A stretch of 64,000 nucleotides of DNA from Actinobacteria bacterium HGW-Actinobacteria-2 (GCA_002841335.1 PHEY01000003.1:176196-240195); one strand, 5' to 3'. Numbered from the stretch's first letter, positions 51,003 through 58,936 are shown. Translations and numbers: made by a program. Notes: generated from the sequence alone by a model not told the origin.

Positions 51003-51075
51003 GGGGCATTAGCTCAGTTGGTAGAGCGGCGGCTTTGCAAGCCGTAGGTCAGGGGTTCGAATCCCCTATGCTCCA
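51003..51075 (+). tRNA. tRNA-Ala (anticodon TGC)
   Basis: A full cloverleaf is visible: acceptor GGGGCAT with ATGCTCC (one G-U), D arm GCTC...GAGC, anticodon stem GCGGC/GCCGT with loop TTTGCAA (anticodon TGC, Ala), variable AGGTC, T arm AGGGG-TTCGAAT-CCCCT, and discriminator A at 51075. CCA is not encoded. It is followed by a hairpin terminator. The last ~18 nt plus 65 nt downstream are duplicated at 51239-51321. Confidence 0.95.
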
Positions 51076-51140
51076 CAAGCGCCGTCACTCCCGTCAGGGG
51101 GTGGCGGCGATTGTCATGTGTGCTGCGGATTCGAACCCGT
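51058..51140 (+). repeat. 83-bp direct repeat, copy 1 (covers the tRNA-Ala 3' end)
   Basis: The segment from the tRNA T-loop (51058) to 51140 is repeated base for base at 51239-51321, an offset of 181 nt. It contains the tRNA acceptor 3' half, its hairpin terminator and a second TTCGAA box (51131-51136). Such a layout is what a tRNA-targeted integration or a recombination scar leaves. Confidence 0.9.
51080..51109 (+). terminator. tRNA-Ala terminator hairpin
   Basis: CGCCGTCAC (51080-51088) pairs with GTGGCGGCG (51101-51109, one G-U), with an inner CCC/GGG, followed by ATTGTCAT. It starts 5 nt after the tRNA and is also present in the second repeat copy. Confidence 0.7.
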
Positions 51141-51158
51141 GAGGGCGTGCGGGTTTTT

Positions 51159-51186
51159 GGTGGCGGGCCCCGGTGGGCCCGCCACC
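51159..51186. other. Perfect 12-bp hairpin between the repeat copies
   Basis: GGTGGCGGGCCC (51159-51170), loop CGGT, and GGGCCCGCCACC (51175-51186) form a perfect stem preceded by five T. It lies between the two 83-bp copies and is not linked to an obvious gene. Confidence 0.6.
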
Positions 51187-51238
51187 ACTCGCACGTCGCG
51201 AACGTCAGTGAGCGGGGCAGGCCGCGAAGCGGGATGCG

Positions 51239-51321
51239 CGAATCCCCTATGCTCCACAAGCGCCGTCACTCCCGTCAGGGGGTGGCGGCGATTGTCATGT
51301 GTGCTGCGGATTCGAACCCGT
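51239..51321 (+). repeat. 83-bp direct repeat, copy 2
   Basis: An exact copy of 51058-51140, but without the upstream body of the tRNA, so it does not encode a functional tRNA. It sits in the spacer before the 51366 gene. Confidence 0.9.
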
Positions 51322-51365
51322 CTCGTCCCTGAAGGGCGCTTAGGTGCTTCAGGTACGGTTGTCCC

Positions 51366-51770
51366 GTGGAACTGCCGGATGGCTACGTCGACTGCCTACG
51401 CGACGAACTCGCTCCTTTCGGGCTGGAGTTCGCCTCGGTCGCGACCGCGGACGACCTTACGTCCGTCGAGTTTCGGGCCGACCCGGAGTCATTCGTCCGC
51501 GACTACCCCGGGCTCGGTGTTGAGGAATCCTACGGCGAGCAGTGGCCGCCGGAGTTCTTGTCCTTGTGGCTGCGTTTCGACGCTGAGGACAACCCGATCG
51601 AGATCAGCTTCGAGGTTTTCGATCTGTTGATCTGGGCGGCATCGGTCGACCCAGAATTGCGGGACCGGCTGAACACTCTGGCCGACCCGGACGATCACGC
51701 TGCGGCAGTCGGCCAAGCGCTGGCCGGCGTGCTGTACCCGGCCGAGACCGAGGACGTCTTCCTCGGCTGA
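51366..51770 (+). CDS. Conserved-looking hypothetical acidic protein
   Basis: A 134-residue soluble, acidic protein (MELPDGYVDCLRDELAPFG ... PAETEDVFLG) with no signal or membrane segment. It starts at a GTG with a -10-like TACGGT about 10 nt before it and no ribosome site, so it may be leaderless. It lies just beyond the duplicated tRNA-end segment and convergent with the LCP gene. No family is recognised. Strong codon-position GC bias and an acidic composition (about 22% Asp/Glu) support a real gene. Confidence 0.6.
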   Translation: MELPDGYVDCLRDELAPFGLEFASVATADDLTSVEFRADPESFVRDYPGLGVEESYGEQWPPEFLSLWLRFDAEDNPIEISFEVFDLLIWAASVDPELRDRLNTLADPDDHAAAVGQALAGVLYPAETEDVFLG

Positions 51771-51805
51771 GCGATACACCAGGTGCCGTCCCGGGTGTGT
51801 CGGGC

Positions 51806-53176
51806 TCACTCCTCGCCGTACTGCTGCCAGTAGGCGCCCAGGCTGTCGTTGGCCACGGCCTGGGCGAGTTCGTTCATCTTCGGAGTGTCGACCAGGTCCA
51901 CCGAGCCCACGCCGTCGATCGAGGCGAAGCCGCTCAACGGGGCTTGGAGCTGGCGGATGTCGTCGGCGCTGCGGATGTTCAGGCTGGTCGCCGTCGTCCA
52001 GATCAGTTCGTTGGTGAGCTTGTCGTCAACGGTGACGTAGCCGCCCAGCTTCGTGACGACCGCGTTGAAGGTCGCCGGGTTGGCCAGGACCTCCGGTTTG
52101 AGCAGTTTCAGGATCAGCGCCTTGACCACATTGCGCTGTCGTGCGGCTCGGTCCAGGTCGCCGCCGGGCAGGGCGTAGCGCTCACGGACATAGGCGAGGG
52201 CTTCTTCCCCGCTGATGGTGATGTTCCCGCGGGGGAAGTGGAAGCCGAGATTGGTCGAGTCAGTCTCGTTGAACACCGTCACGCCACCGACGTCGGTGGT
52301 CAGTCCGATGAAGCCCTCGAAGTTGATCATCACCGTGTGATCCATCCGGGTCGTCATCAGGTTCTGAACCGTCTTCACCGTGAGCGCCGGACCGCCGAAG
52401 GAGTAGGCGGCGTTGATCTTGTTCTTGCCGTGAGCGGGGATCGGCACGTACAGGTCCCGTGGCAAGGTGATCAGGTAGACCTTGTCGCGCGTGGCGTTGA
52501 GGTGAGCGACCATCAGGGAGTCGCTTCGGCCGCGGTCAGAGCCACGCGAATCGGAGCCCATGAGGACGAAGTTCAGTGGCCCGGTGACATTCACCGGCGC
52601 GGTTTGGAAGCCGTCGTCGGTCGGCATCAGGCCCGGATCGCGCTTGAGTGACTGCAAGGCCTGCAGGCTCACCACCAGGTAGAACCCCGCGGTCACCGCA
52701 ATCAAACCCAGGACGACGGCGAGGATCACCAAGGAGCGCCTCAGCCACACGCGGCGCGTCTTGCGCTCGGTGGCGCTCATCAACGTCGACTCGGAGTCGT
52801 CCAGGAAGCCCAGGCCGACCTCGTCGCTGTCGTCTTCGACGCCGGCCAGGGTGGCGTCGGCCTCAGTGAGGTCGGCGTCCGGCTTGTCTGGAGTGGGCTG
52901 CTCGGGTTCGGCGGCGTCGTCGAAGTCGCCGTCATCGGAGACGACGGGAGAGTCGAACTCAGCGGCCCCGACGCCGGCCCCCTCGTGGAGATCCTCAACG
53001 GGTGGGACCGCTTCGGCCTCGGCGGGAGTCTTCGGCGTCGCCGGGCCGGAGGCGTCGCTTCGCGTGCGCCGCAGCGCGGAGATCCCGAGCGCGTCGTCGT
53101 CGAGTCCCCAGCGCTTCAAGAGCGCCTCGTAGGCCTCCGGGTCGGTTGGCACCTCACCCGGTTTGCGTCCGTCCAA
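51806..53176 (-). CDS. LytR-CpsA-Psr (LCP) family protein
   Basis: A cell-wall glycopolymer transferase of 456 residues: a cytoplasmic, acidic Pro/Asp-rich N-terminus (about 1-140), one membrane anchor near 145-168 (RRSLVILAVVLGLIAVTAGF), and an extracytoplasmic LCP domain with GRSDSLMVAHLNA near 216, LPRDLYVPIP near 239, and RERYALPGGDLDRAARQRNV near 333, including the conserved Arg residues that bind the polyprenyl pyrophosphate. LCP proteins move teichoic acid, arabinogalactan or capsule onto peptidoglycan. The start is a TTG at 53176 preceded by a G7 run, and the preceding small gene ends 18 nt upstream. Confidence 0.92.
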   Translation of the reverse strand: MDGRKPGEVPTDPEAYEALLKRWGLDDDALGISALRRTRSDASGPATPKTPAEAEAVPPVEDLHEGAGVGAAEFDSPVVSDDGDFDDAAEPEQPTPDKPDADLTEADATLAGVEDDSDEVGLGFLDDSESTLMSATERKTRRVWLRRSLVILAVVLGLIAVTAGFYLVVSLQALQSLKRDPGLMPTDDGFQTAPVNVTGPLNFVLMGSDSRGSDRGRSDSLMVAHLNATRDKVYLITLPRDLYVPIPAHGKNKINAAYSFGGPALTVKTVQNLMTTRMDHTVMINFEGFIGLTTDVGGVTVFNETDSTNLGFHFPRGNITISGEEALAYVRERYALPGGDLDRAARQRNVVKALILKLLKPEVLANPATFNAVVTKLGGYVTVDDKLTNELIWTTATSLNIRSADDIRQLQAPLSGFASIDGVGSVDLVDTPKMNELAQAVANDSLGAYWQQYGEE

Positions 53177-53194
53177 TGTCCCCCCCAGGACCTG

Positions 53195-53353
53195 CTACTC
53201 GACGCGATCCGTGCTGGCCGCCCAGGTGGCGGTGCGGTCCCGGTTCTGCTGCCACACCTGCCATAGCCGCCACGCGGCGTAGCCCAGGGCACCGAGGACG
53301 ACCGTCACCCGCACGAATTTCTTCACGCGGGCAATGCTATGGCCCACTTTCAT
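53195..53353 (-). CDS. 52-residue mini-protein, DLW-39-like
   Basis: A small frame between the two LCP genes. Translation starts at the ATG at 53353, which overlaps the stop of the LCP-like gene (ATGA), and reads MKVGHSIARVKKFVRVTVVL, then a hydrophobic run (LGALGYAAWRLW), then WQQNRDRTATWAASTDRVE and TAG at 53195. The single-helix, DR-xx-W-A-x-xTD ending resembles actinobacterial DLW-39 proteins (DRAEQDLWAEATD). I infer a single-pass membrane mini-protein. Support: stop-start overlap, correct operon strand and 18-nt spacing to the LCP gene. Function is unknown. Confidence 0.6.
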   Translation of the reverse strand: MKVGHSIARVKKFVRVTVVLGALGYAAWRLWQVWQQNRDRTATWAASTDRVE

Positions 53354-54261
53354 CGCATTGCCTCTTGAGGAAGGAATGCGGCTTGCTGGTATTGCTCAGT
53401 GGTCGAGAGTTCAGGCGTGGCCAGGGCGGCCCGCAAGGCGTCCACCGAGGTGGCGGTCGCGCTCAGCTCGGAGCCGGACTGCTGGGTCGTCAGCGGCCAG
53501 ATCCGAGTCTCGTCAGGGTGAATGCTGCTTTCAAAGAATGTGGACTGGACGACTTCGCTGGTCACGCCGTTGTCGACCTGCGCGCACGGTGCAACATCGT
53601 CGATCATGGCGGCGAACCGCGACGGGTCCAGGGACGAGTAGTGCTGTTCCTGGCTGATCAGCGCCGATCGAATCAGTCGCGCGGTGCCCAGGGCGTTCGC
53701 CTGGGGATCCGGTGCGCTCTGCGTCTGCCGTACGGCGTCGGCGCCGCTCATCAGGCTCCCCGACAGGTGGATGCCGCCGGCGCGGTCGATCACCGAGCTC
53801 AGGCAGCCCAGGTTGAGTCGGAGTTGGTGATCCATCCGGGCACCGGTGAGACCCTCCATCGCCAGGACGGTGATCGTCGGGTCGATGGCGTAGGTACTGG
53901 CCAATGTGGCGCCCGAGCCGGACACCATCAGATCGGCCGGCAGGGTGATCAAGGTGAGGCTGCGCCGGGACGCGGAGAGGTTGGCCACCACGACCGAGTC
54001 CAGGGTTCCGCCCTGGTCGACCAGGATCAGCAGGTTCATCACGGTGCCGCCGCCGGGGGCCGTGACCGGCTCGGGACGTCCGACGTAGTCAGGCATGTCG
54101 CCGATGCGCGTCATCGAGTCCGCGCTGGTGGAGATGCGATTGAGGTAGATCGTGACCACGCCCACGCCGAGCACCGACAGCACCGCGAGACCGACCAGGC
54201 TGATCAGGGCAGCCCGATCGACCAGGCCGCGCTTGGGCGGGTGGGTCGTTGGCAGTTGCAT
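53350..54261 (-). CDS. LCP-like protein with a degenerate active site
   Basis: A 303-residue protein with one membrane anchor (AALISLVGLAVLSVLGVGVV near 17-36) and an LCP-type extracytoplasmic domain: TLDSVVVANLSASRRSLTLITLPADL near 86-111 in place of the (P)RDLYV strand, LEGLTGARMDHQLRLNLGC near 134, and an atypical C-terminal part. The Arg-rich, PGGDLDR-type motif of its neighbour is absent, so catalysis is doubtful and it may be a partner subunit. Its stop overlaps the mini-protein start (ATGA) and it heads the operon. Confidence 0.75.
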   Translation of the reverse strand: MQLPTTHPPKRGLVDRAALISLVGLAVLSVLGVGVVTIYLNRISTSADSMTRIGDMPDYVGRPEPVTAPGGGTVMNLLILVDQGGTLDSVVVANLSASRRSLTLITLPADLMVSGSGATLASTYAIDPTITVLAMEGLTGARMDHQLRLNLGCLSSVIDRAGGIHLSGSLMSGADAVRQTQSAPDPQANALGTARLIRSALISQEQHYSSLDPSRFAAMIDDVAPCAQVDNGVTSEVVQSTFFESSIHPDETRIWPLTTQQSGSELSATATSVDALRAALATPELSTTEQYQQAAFLPQEAMR

Positions 54262-54311
54262 GGGGTCCTTCCGACGGACACATCAAGACTACGAGCCGAA
54301 GCCAACTCGTC

Positions 54312-54343
54312 GACCTCATCCGGCCAGTCGCAGGGATGAGGTC
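54312..54343. other. 10-bp hairpin in a divergent intergenic region
   Basis: The gene-free stretch 54262-54613 contains this perfect stem, GACCTCATCC (54312-54321) with GGATGAGGTC (54334-54343), loop 12 nt, plus a second hairpin nearby. There is no gene upstream to terminate in either direction. It may be a regulatory RNA, an attenuator or an operator. Confidence 0.5.
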
Positions 54344-54381
54344 GCGACTTCGGTCGCTGACAAGGAGTCGGAGTACTGGCA

Positions 54382-54416
54382 CCAGAGGGCCACTGGAATT
54401 CCGAATGGCCCTCTGG
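54382..54416. other. 11-bp hairpin in the same divergent region
   Basis: CCAGAGGGCCA (54382-54392) pairs perfectly with TGGCCCTCTGG (54406-54416). It lies about 120 nt upstream of the LCP-like gene start and 200 nt before the sigma-like gene. Nothing else is recognisable in the stretch. Confidence 0.5.
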
Positions 54417-54613
54417 GCGATCAGGATGACGGGTTGAGAACCGGCCGCCAAGCCCGGATGGGTACGTTTCAATGATAGCTCCATGTGGTGGCGCTAACAC
54501 CCTTGTCAAGAAGGTTCGTTGCCGAATTGTTAGCAGGCGGACGTCGGCTGACATCACCGCCAGCAACACGGGCAACACCGTAGACAACACCCGGCCGAGA
54601 CGGTGGTGCGGTG

Positions 54614-55234
54614 ATGAGCGCCACCCTTGCTTCGCTGAATTCGGAATGGGCCGAGTTGGTGCGGGATGCCCCGCCGCCGGCAACCTGGCAGGAACATGAC
54701 CCCTTGCGGGGCATCAGCAGCCTCGACGAGGTGCTCGAACGCGTCCGGTGCGAGCCGGACGCCACCCTGTCGGCCCTGCTCAGCCTCGGCGCCGGCGGCG
54801 ATCAACTGGCGTGGCGAGCGGTGTTCCAGGCGATGCTGCCGAAGGCCGTCCGACTGAGTCAGGGACGTGAGGATCGCCTCACCGAAGCGGTCGCCGAGTT
54901 GTGGGTGGCGATCGCGGAATACCCGCTGGCGCGGCGACCGCGCTCGATCGCGGCCAATCTGTCCTGGACGCTGCAGCGCGCACTCGCACCGACCCCGGTG
55001 ACGCTGATGGTGCCCACCCCTCCCGGCCCGGACGCCGACCAGACCCTGGGCCAGGCCCGGGCGCTGGGGCTGATCGACGCCGTCCACCACCAGACGCTGT
55101 GGCTGGTCTATGTCGCCGGAATGACCAGCGCCGCTGCCGCCGAGGAGTTGGGGATCAGCGCCGAACTGGTCCGGTATCGCTGCAGCCGCAGCGTGCGTCG
55201 CCTCGCCGGGCAGGCCGAGTTGTTGGCGGCGTGA
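54614..55234 (+). CDS. Sigma-70-like protein with a C-terminal region-4-type HTH
   Basis: A 206-residue soluble protein. The N-terminal half is helical (WQEHDPLRGISSLDEVLERV ... RLTEAVAELWVAIAEYPLAR) and lacks a clear sigma region-2 signature. The last 60 residues, ALGLIDAVHHQTLWLVYVAG then AAEELGISAELVRYRCSRSV, resemble a sigma-factor region-4 helix-turn-helix. It could be an unusual ECF-like sigma factor or an accessory regulator. It is divergent from the LCP operon, so control of envelope genes is a fair guess. The ATG at 54614 is preferred over the adjacent GTG at 54611. Confidence 0.65.
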   Translation: MSATLASLNSEWAELVRDAPPPATWQEHDPLRGISSLDEVLERVRCEPDATLSALLSLGAGGDQLAWRAVFQAMLPKAVRLSQGREDRLTEAVAELWVAIAEYPLARRPRSIAANLSWTLQRALAPTPVTLMVPTPPGPDADQTLGQARALGLIDAVHHQTLWLVYVAGMTSAAAAEELGISAELVRYRCSRSVRRLAGQAELLAA

Positions 55235-55275
55235 GTCCGCCGGCCGGGCAGGAATGATGCAGTAGCGTGCCGCCC

Positions 55276-56043
55276 ATGTCGACAGCATGTATCACCGGCG
55301 CCAGCGCCGGGCTGGGAGCGTCCTTCGCAGAGGTGTGTGCCGCTCGCGGCAACGACCTGGTCCTGGTGGCGCGGGACGCGGCCCGCTTGGAGACCCTCGC
55401 GGCCGACCTGCGCGCACGGCATCGAATCGAGGTCGAGGTACTGGCCGCCGACCTCGGGGTGGGCGCCGACGTCGCCGCGGTGGCGAGTCGGGTCGCTGAC
55501 GCCGAGCGTCCGGTCGACCTATTGGTCAACAACGCCGGCTTCGGGCTGACCAACCATCTGCTCGATGCGCCCGCCGACGAGCATCGCCACGCGATCGACG
55601 TGATGTGCACCGCCGTCGCCGAACTCAGCCTGGCCGCGGCCCGAGCGATGCGCGAGCGGGGGCAGGGACGCATCCTCAACGTCGCATCGCTGTCGGCGTG
55701 GGTCGTCCAGGGCAACTACTCGGCGGTGAAAGCCTGGGTGAAGGTGTTCACCGAGGGATTGGCCACCGAACTGACCGGCACCGGTGTCACCGCAACGGCG
55801 CTGTGCCCGGGATGGGTGCGTACCGAATTCCATGCCCGCGCCGGACTGCCGACCACCTCGATCCCGGACTGGATCTGGGTGGACGCGGAAACGTGCGTGA
55901 CCAAGGCGCTGGCCGATGCCGAGGCCGGCCGCGTGCTGTCGGTGCCGACCGTGCGCTGGAAGCTGGCGCGCTTCGGTTTGGATGTGCTGCCGCGGCCGGT
56001 CGTCCGGGCCATTTCGCGGCGGCTGACCCACAGCCGCGACTGA
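55276..56043 (+). CDS. SDR-family short-chain dehydrogenase/reductase
   Basis: A 255-residue classical-type SDR. The Rossmann cofactor motif is STACITGASAGLGASFAEV near 2-20 (TGxxxGxG). Other landmarks are DLLVNNAGFGL near 80, the catalytic Ser-Tyr-Lys with Ser in LNVASLSAW near 134 and Tyr-x3-Lys in YSAVKAWVK near 150, and the LCPGWVRT strand near 178. The substrate is unknown. The start at 55276 is the ATG closest to the Rossmann motif. It is co-directional with the acyltransferase gene downstream (85 nt). Confidence 0.92.
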   Translation: MSTACITGASAGLGASFAEVCAARGNDLVLVARDAARLETLAADLRARHRIEVEVLAADLGVGADVAAVASRVADAERPVDLLVNNAGFGLTNHLLDAPADEHRHAIDVMCTAVAELSLAAARAMRERGQGRILNVASLSAWVVQGNYSAVKAWVKVFTEGLATELTGTGVTATALCPGWVRTEFHARAGLPTTSIPDWIWVDAETCVTKALADAEAGRVLSVPTVRWKLARFGLDVLPRPVVRAISRRLTHSRD

Positions 56044-56128
56044 TCCCGATGCGGGCTGCCGTGGTCGAGGGTGGCCTGAAACGGCGGCGAGTGGGAGACT
56101 AGCGGGGTTCGCCAACTGGAGGGGACCG

Positions 56129-56965
56129 GTGACAGAACCCAAGACCAACCGCTACAGCTCGCCGCTGCCGAGGGCAGCGCGCTTCGCTGCACAGCAGCTG
56201 GTGATGAAGCCGTACATATGGTCGGCGTTGTCCGTCCACATCCACGGACGGCGTAATCTCGACTCCCTCAAGGCGCCCTTCGTGGCCGTGGCGAACCACT
56301 CCAGTCACGTCGATGCGCCGCTGATCTTCGGGTCGCTACCGCGTCGGCTGTCGAAGAACCTGTCCGCCGGTGCGGCTGCGGACTACTTCTTCCAGTCCTG
56401 GTACAAGGCGCTGCCGACCACGTTGTTCTTCAACTCTTTCCCGGTCGAACGCCAAGGCAGCCGGGGCAAGCGCGGCATGGCCGGCCTGTTGCTGTCCGAG
56501 GGTGTACCGCTGCTGATCTTCCCCGAGGGCACCCGCTCCCGGACCGGCGCGATGGGGCGATTCACCCCGGGCGCGGCGGCTCTGAGTATCTCGCGCAACG
56601 TACCGATCCTGCCGATCGCCCTGGTCGGCGCCTACGCGGCCATGCCGTACGGGGTGAACGTGCCAGTGCCGGGACGTCCGCACGTCCACATCGTGTTCGG
56701 ACGCCCGCTGCGCGCAGCCCCTGGCGAGATCGCCCACCAGTTCGCCGAGCGGATCAATCGCTACGTGGTGGAGATGCACGACACCACCGCCCGTGCCTAC
56801 GGCATGCCCACCCAGGCCGACTTCCATCGAGCGGTTGCGCTGCGGACGGCTGCCGCCGAGCGGGCCCCGCAGCAGGCCGTGTCGCCTCAGGAAGTCGAGG
56901 AGACCGTCGAGCCGACCCCGCGTCCGGTGGTCCGCCCCGAGGCAGAACAGGCCGAGGCCGGCTAG
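56129..56965 (+). CDS. 1-acyl-sn-glycerol-3-phosphate acyltransferase-like protein (PlsC family)
   Basis: A phospholipid/glycolipid acyltransferase of 278 residues. The HX4D catalytic motif is in VANHSSHVDAPL near 50-61. Glycerophosphate-binding FPEGTRSRTG is near 132-141, and the third family block PILPIALVGAYAAMPYG is near 157. A C-terminal acidic, Pro/Glu-rich tail of about 45 residues is unusual for the family. The start is the GTG at 56129, with GGAGGGGACC upstream. It probably acylates lysophosphatidate or a PI-mannoside at the membrane. Confidence 0.88.
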   Translation: MTEPKTNRYSSPLPRAARFAAQQLVMKPYIWSALSVHIHGRRNLDSLKAPFVAVANHSSHVDAPLIFGSLPRRLSKNLSAGAAADYFFQSWYKALPTTLFFNSFPVERQGSRGKRGMAGLLLSEGVPLLIFPEGTRSRTGAMGRFTPGAAALSISRNVPILPIALVGAYAAMPYGVNVPVPGRPHVHIVFGRPLRAAPGEIAHQFAERINRYVVEMHDTTARAYGMPTQADFHRAVALRTAAAERAPQQAVSPQEVEETVEPTPRPVVRPEAEQAEAG

Positions 56966-56974
56966 CGGCCCAAC

Positions 56975-58936
56975 TCAGTTCGCAACCACGGCCGCCAAGG
57001 TCGTGGTGCGCTGCCGGGCGATACCGATCGACGCGGCCACCAACCCCACGATCAGCCAGCCGACGACGCTGAACGTCGACATCGCCGCGCCGCTGGACTC
57101 GGTGATCATCGCGCGCACGGCGTCCAGAGCGGTCGTCACCGGCGAGAACGGACGCAGCGCCGCCAGCACGCCAGGGGCGGCCGGCACCAGCGACGAGGCC
57201 GCAGTGATCACTGCCAACACCACGGCGACCAACCGTCCGGCGCCACCGAGCCAGGTGACCAGCGCGTGGTTGATCAGGGCGAACGCGATCGAGGCCAGCA
57301 GCAGGACGCCGGTCACCGCCGCCGCCTTCGGCCAGGCCAGATCAAGCGCGAGATGGGTCACCGCGCCCATCACGATCGCCTGGACGGCCAGAATCACCAG
57401 TCCTGGCGCGAGCGCTTCGGCGATCAGCTTCACCGTCGGCTCCGCCGAGCCGAGCAGTGCCCGTCCGGCCGGTTGCAGCACCACGTAGGTGGCCAGCGCC
57501 CCCACCCACAGGGCCAACACCAGCAGCAGGCTCACCCAGCCGACATTCGGATCGGCCAGCCCGCTGAGTCCGTCGGTCGACACCGGTTCTGCGACCACTG
57601 CCGACAGGTTCTCCCGTTCGCTGGTGGTGTAGCTGGGCAGCTTGTCCTTGCCTTGGGCGATCCCGTCGGCCATCTCGCGGGCGCCAGTGGTGAGCTGCCC
57701 GATCCCGTCCACCAGGGCGGGGATGCCGTCGGCCAGCTGTCGGGTGCCGTCGGCCAGATCGTTGCCACCGGACTTCAGCTTCTTCAAATCCTTGGTGGTG
57801 GCGGCCACGTCCGGTGTGGCGGCGGACAGCTGCGAGTCGAGCTGGCTCATGCCTGCGGCCAGTGCTGCCGCGCCGGACTTCAGGCTCTGCCCGGTGGACG
57901 GATCGGTGGTGTCCAACCCGGCGGCGGCACCGTTCAGCGCCTGCGCGGTGGCACTCAGCGATCCGATGCACACCTGTGCGGCGGTCACCAGCTCGGAGGT
58001 GGTCGAACCAGTGCTCACCGACGGGCAGGCGCCGTTCACGGTCGCCTTGAGCGCAGCCTCGGGCACGCTCGGGCTGCCGGCGAGGAAGGCCTGCAACGTG
58101 TTGGTCACGGTGCTCGCGCCGCCGGCCGCAGCGGACGCGTTGGCCTTCAAGGAGCTCTGGTAGGTCGACAGACCCCCGGAGACGCCGGACGCTCCCTGGC
58201 TGAGCTGATGCACGCCGTCGGCCAGCTGCACCTGCTGGGGCAAGGAGGCGATGGTCTGGTCGACCAGTTGGTTCACCCCGGCCACGTACTGGGCGGTGCC
58301 GCTGGCGAGTTTGTCGGTGTCGGCCGGCATGGTCGCGATCTTGGTGTGCATCACCTCCAAGCCGTTGGCGAGCTGGTCGGCCCCGTCGGCCATGGTGGTG
58401 AAGCTGTCGCCCAGGTCGTTGAAGCCGACGTAGATCTTGTCCAGATAGCCCGAGGTCAGCGTCTCGTTGAGCGAGGTGGCCGCGGCCATCGCCACCGACT
58501 TGCCCAAGGTGGCGTCGGCCACTCCGGCCACCGGTGAGGTCGACAGCTCGATGGTGGCCCGCTCGGCGTCCGCGGCGTCCTTGCTGTAGGACGTGGCCGC
58601 GGCGGAGAAGTTCTTCGGGATGATCACCATGGCCGCGTAGGCACCGGTCGCCAGCCCGGCGCGGGCGTTCTCCTCGCTGTCGAGGGTCCAGGTGAGGTTC
58701 TGGGTGCGCTCGGAATCGACCAGATTGGCGGTCAGTTGTCGACCGAGCGGGATGTAGGTGCCGTCGATGGTGACCGGATCGTCGAGGTTCACCACGGCGG
58801 CCTTCACGGAGTGCAGACGGGCGTCGGAGTTGAGGCCCGCGACCAGGAAGCCGCCGGCGATGAGCAGTGGCATCAGCACCAGGCCGACCAGGCTCCACCA
58901 CCGGGCGGGAGTGGAGTTGACCCTTTCCAGAATCAT
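56975..58936 (-). CDS. YhgE/Pip-type membrane protein
   Basis: A 653-residue membrane protein. An N-terminal anchor (WWSLVGLVLMPLLIAGGFLV) is followed by a long extracytoplasmic stretch of about 380 residues rich in helical repeats (DKLASGTAQYVAGVNQL, LADGVHQLSQGASGVSG, LADGTRQLADGIPALVDGIG), then five C-terminal membrane helices as in ABC-2/phage-infection-type YhgE/Pip proteins. The repeats with a period near 7 suggest a coiled or stalk structure. The ATG at 58936 overlaps the MMPL stop. The partner of the MMPL gene. Confidence 0.87.
   Translation of the reverse strand: MILERVNSTPARWWSLVGLVLMPLLIAGGFLVAGLNSDARLHSVKAAVVNLDDPVTIDGTYIPLGRQLTANLVDSERTQNLTWTLDSEENARAGLATGAYAAMVIIPKNFSAAATSYSKDAADAERATIELSTSPVAGVADATLGKSVAMAAATSLNETLTSGYLDKIYVGFNDLGDSFTTMADGADQLANGLEVMHTKIATMPADTDKLASGTAQYVAGVNQLVDQTIASLPQQVQLADGVHQLSQGASGVSGGLSTYQSSLKANASAAAGGASTVTNTLQAFLAGSPSVPEAALKATVNGACPSVSTGSTTSELVTAAQVCIGSLSATAQALNGAAAGLDTTDPSTGQSLKSGAAALAAGMSQLDSQLSAATPDVAATTKDLKKLKSGGNDLADGTRQLADGIPALVDGIGQLTTGAREMADGIAQGKDKLPSYTTSERENLSAVVAEPVSTDGLSGLADPNVGWVSLLLVLALWVGALATYVVLQPAGRALLGSAEPTVKLIAEALAPGLVILAVQAIVMGAVTHLALDLAWPKAAAVTGVLLLASIAFALINHALVTWLGGAGRLVAVVLAVITAASSLVPAAPGVLAALRPFSPVTTALDAVRAMITESSGAAMSTFSVVGWLIVGLVAASIGIARQRTTTLAAVVAN

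Noticed and set aside
51127..51140. Second tRNA-like T-loop (TTCGAA) downstream of tRNA-Ala
   Set aside because: Neither strand gives a 5-bp T stem or an acceptor partner, so it is not a tRNA gene.
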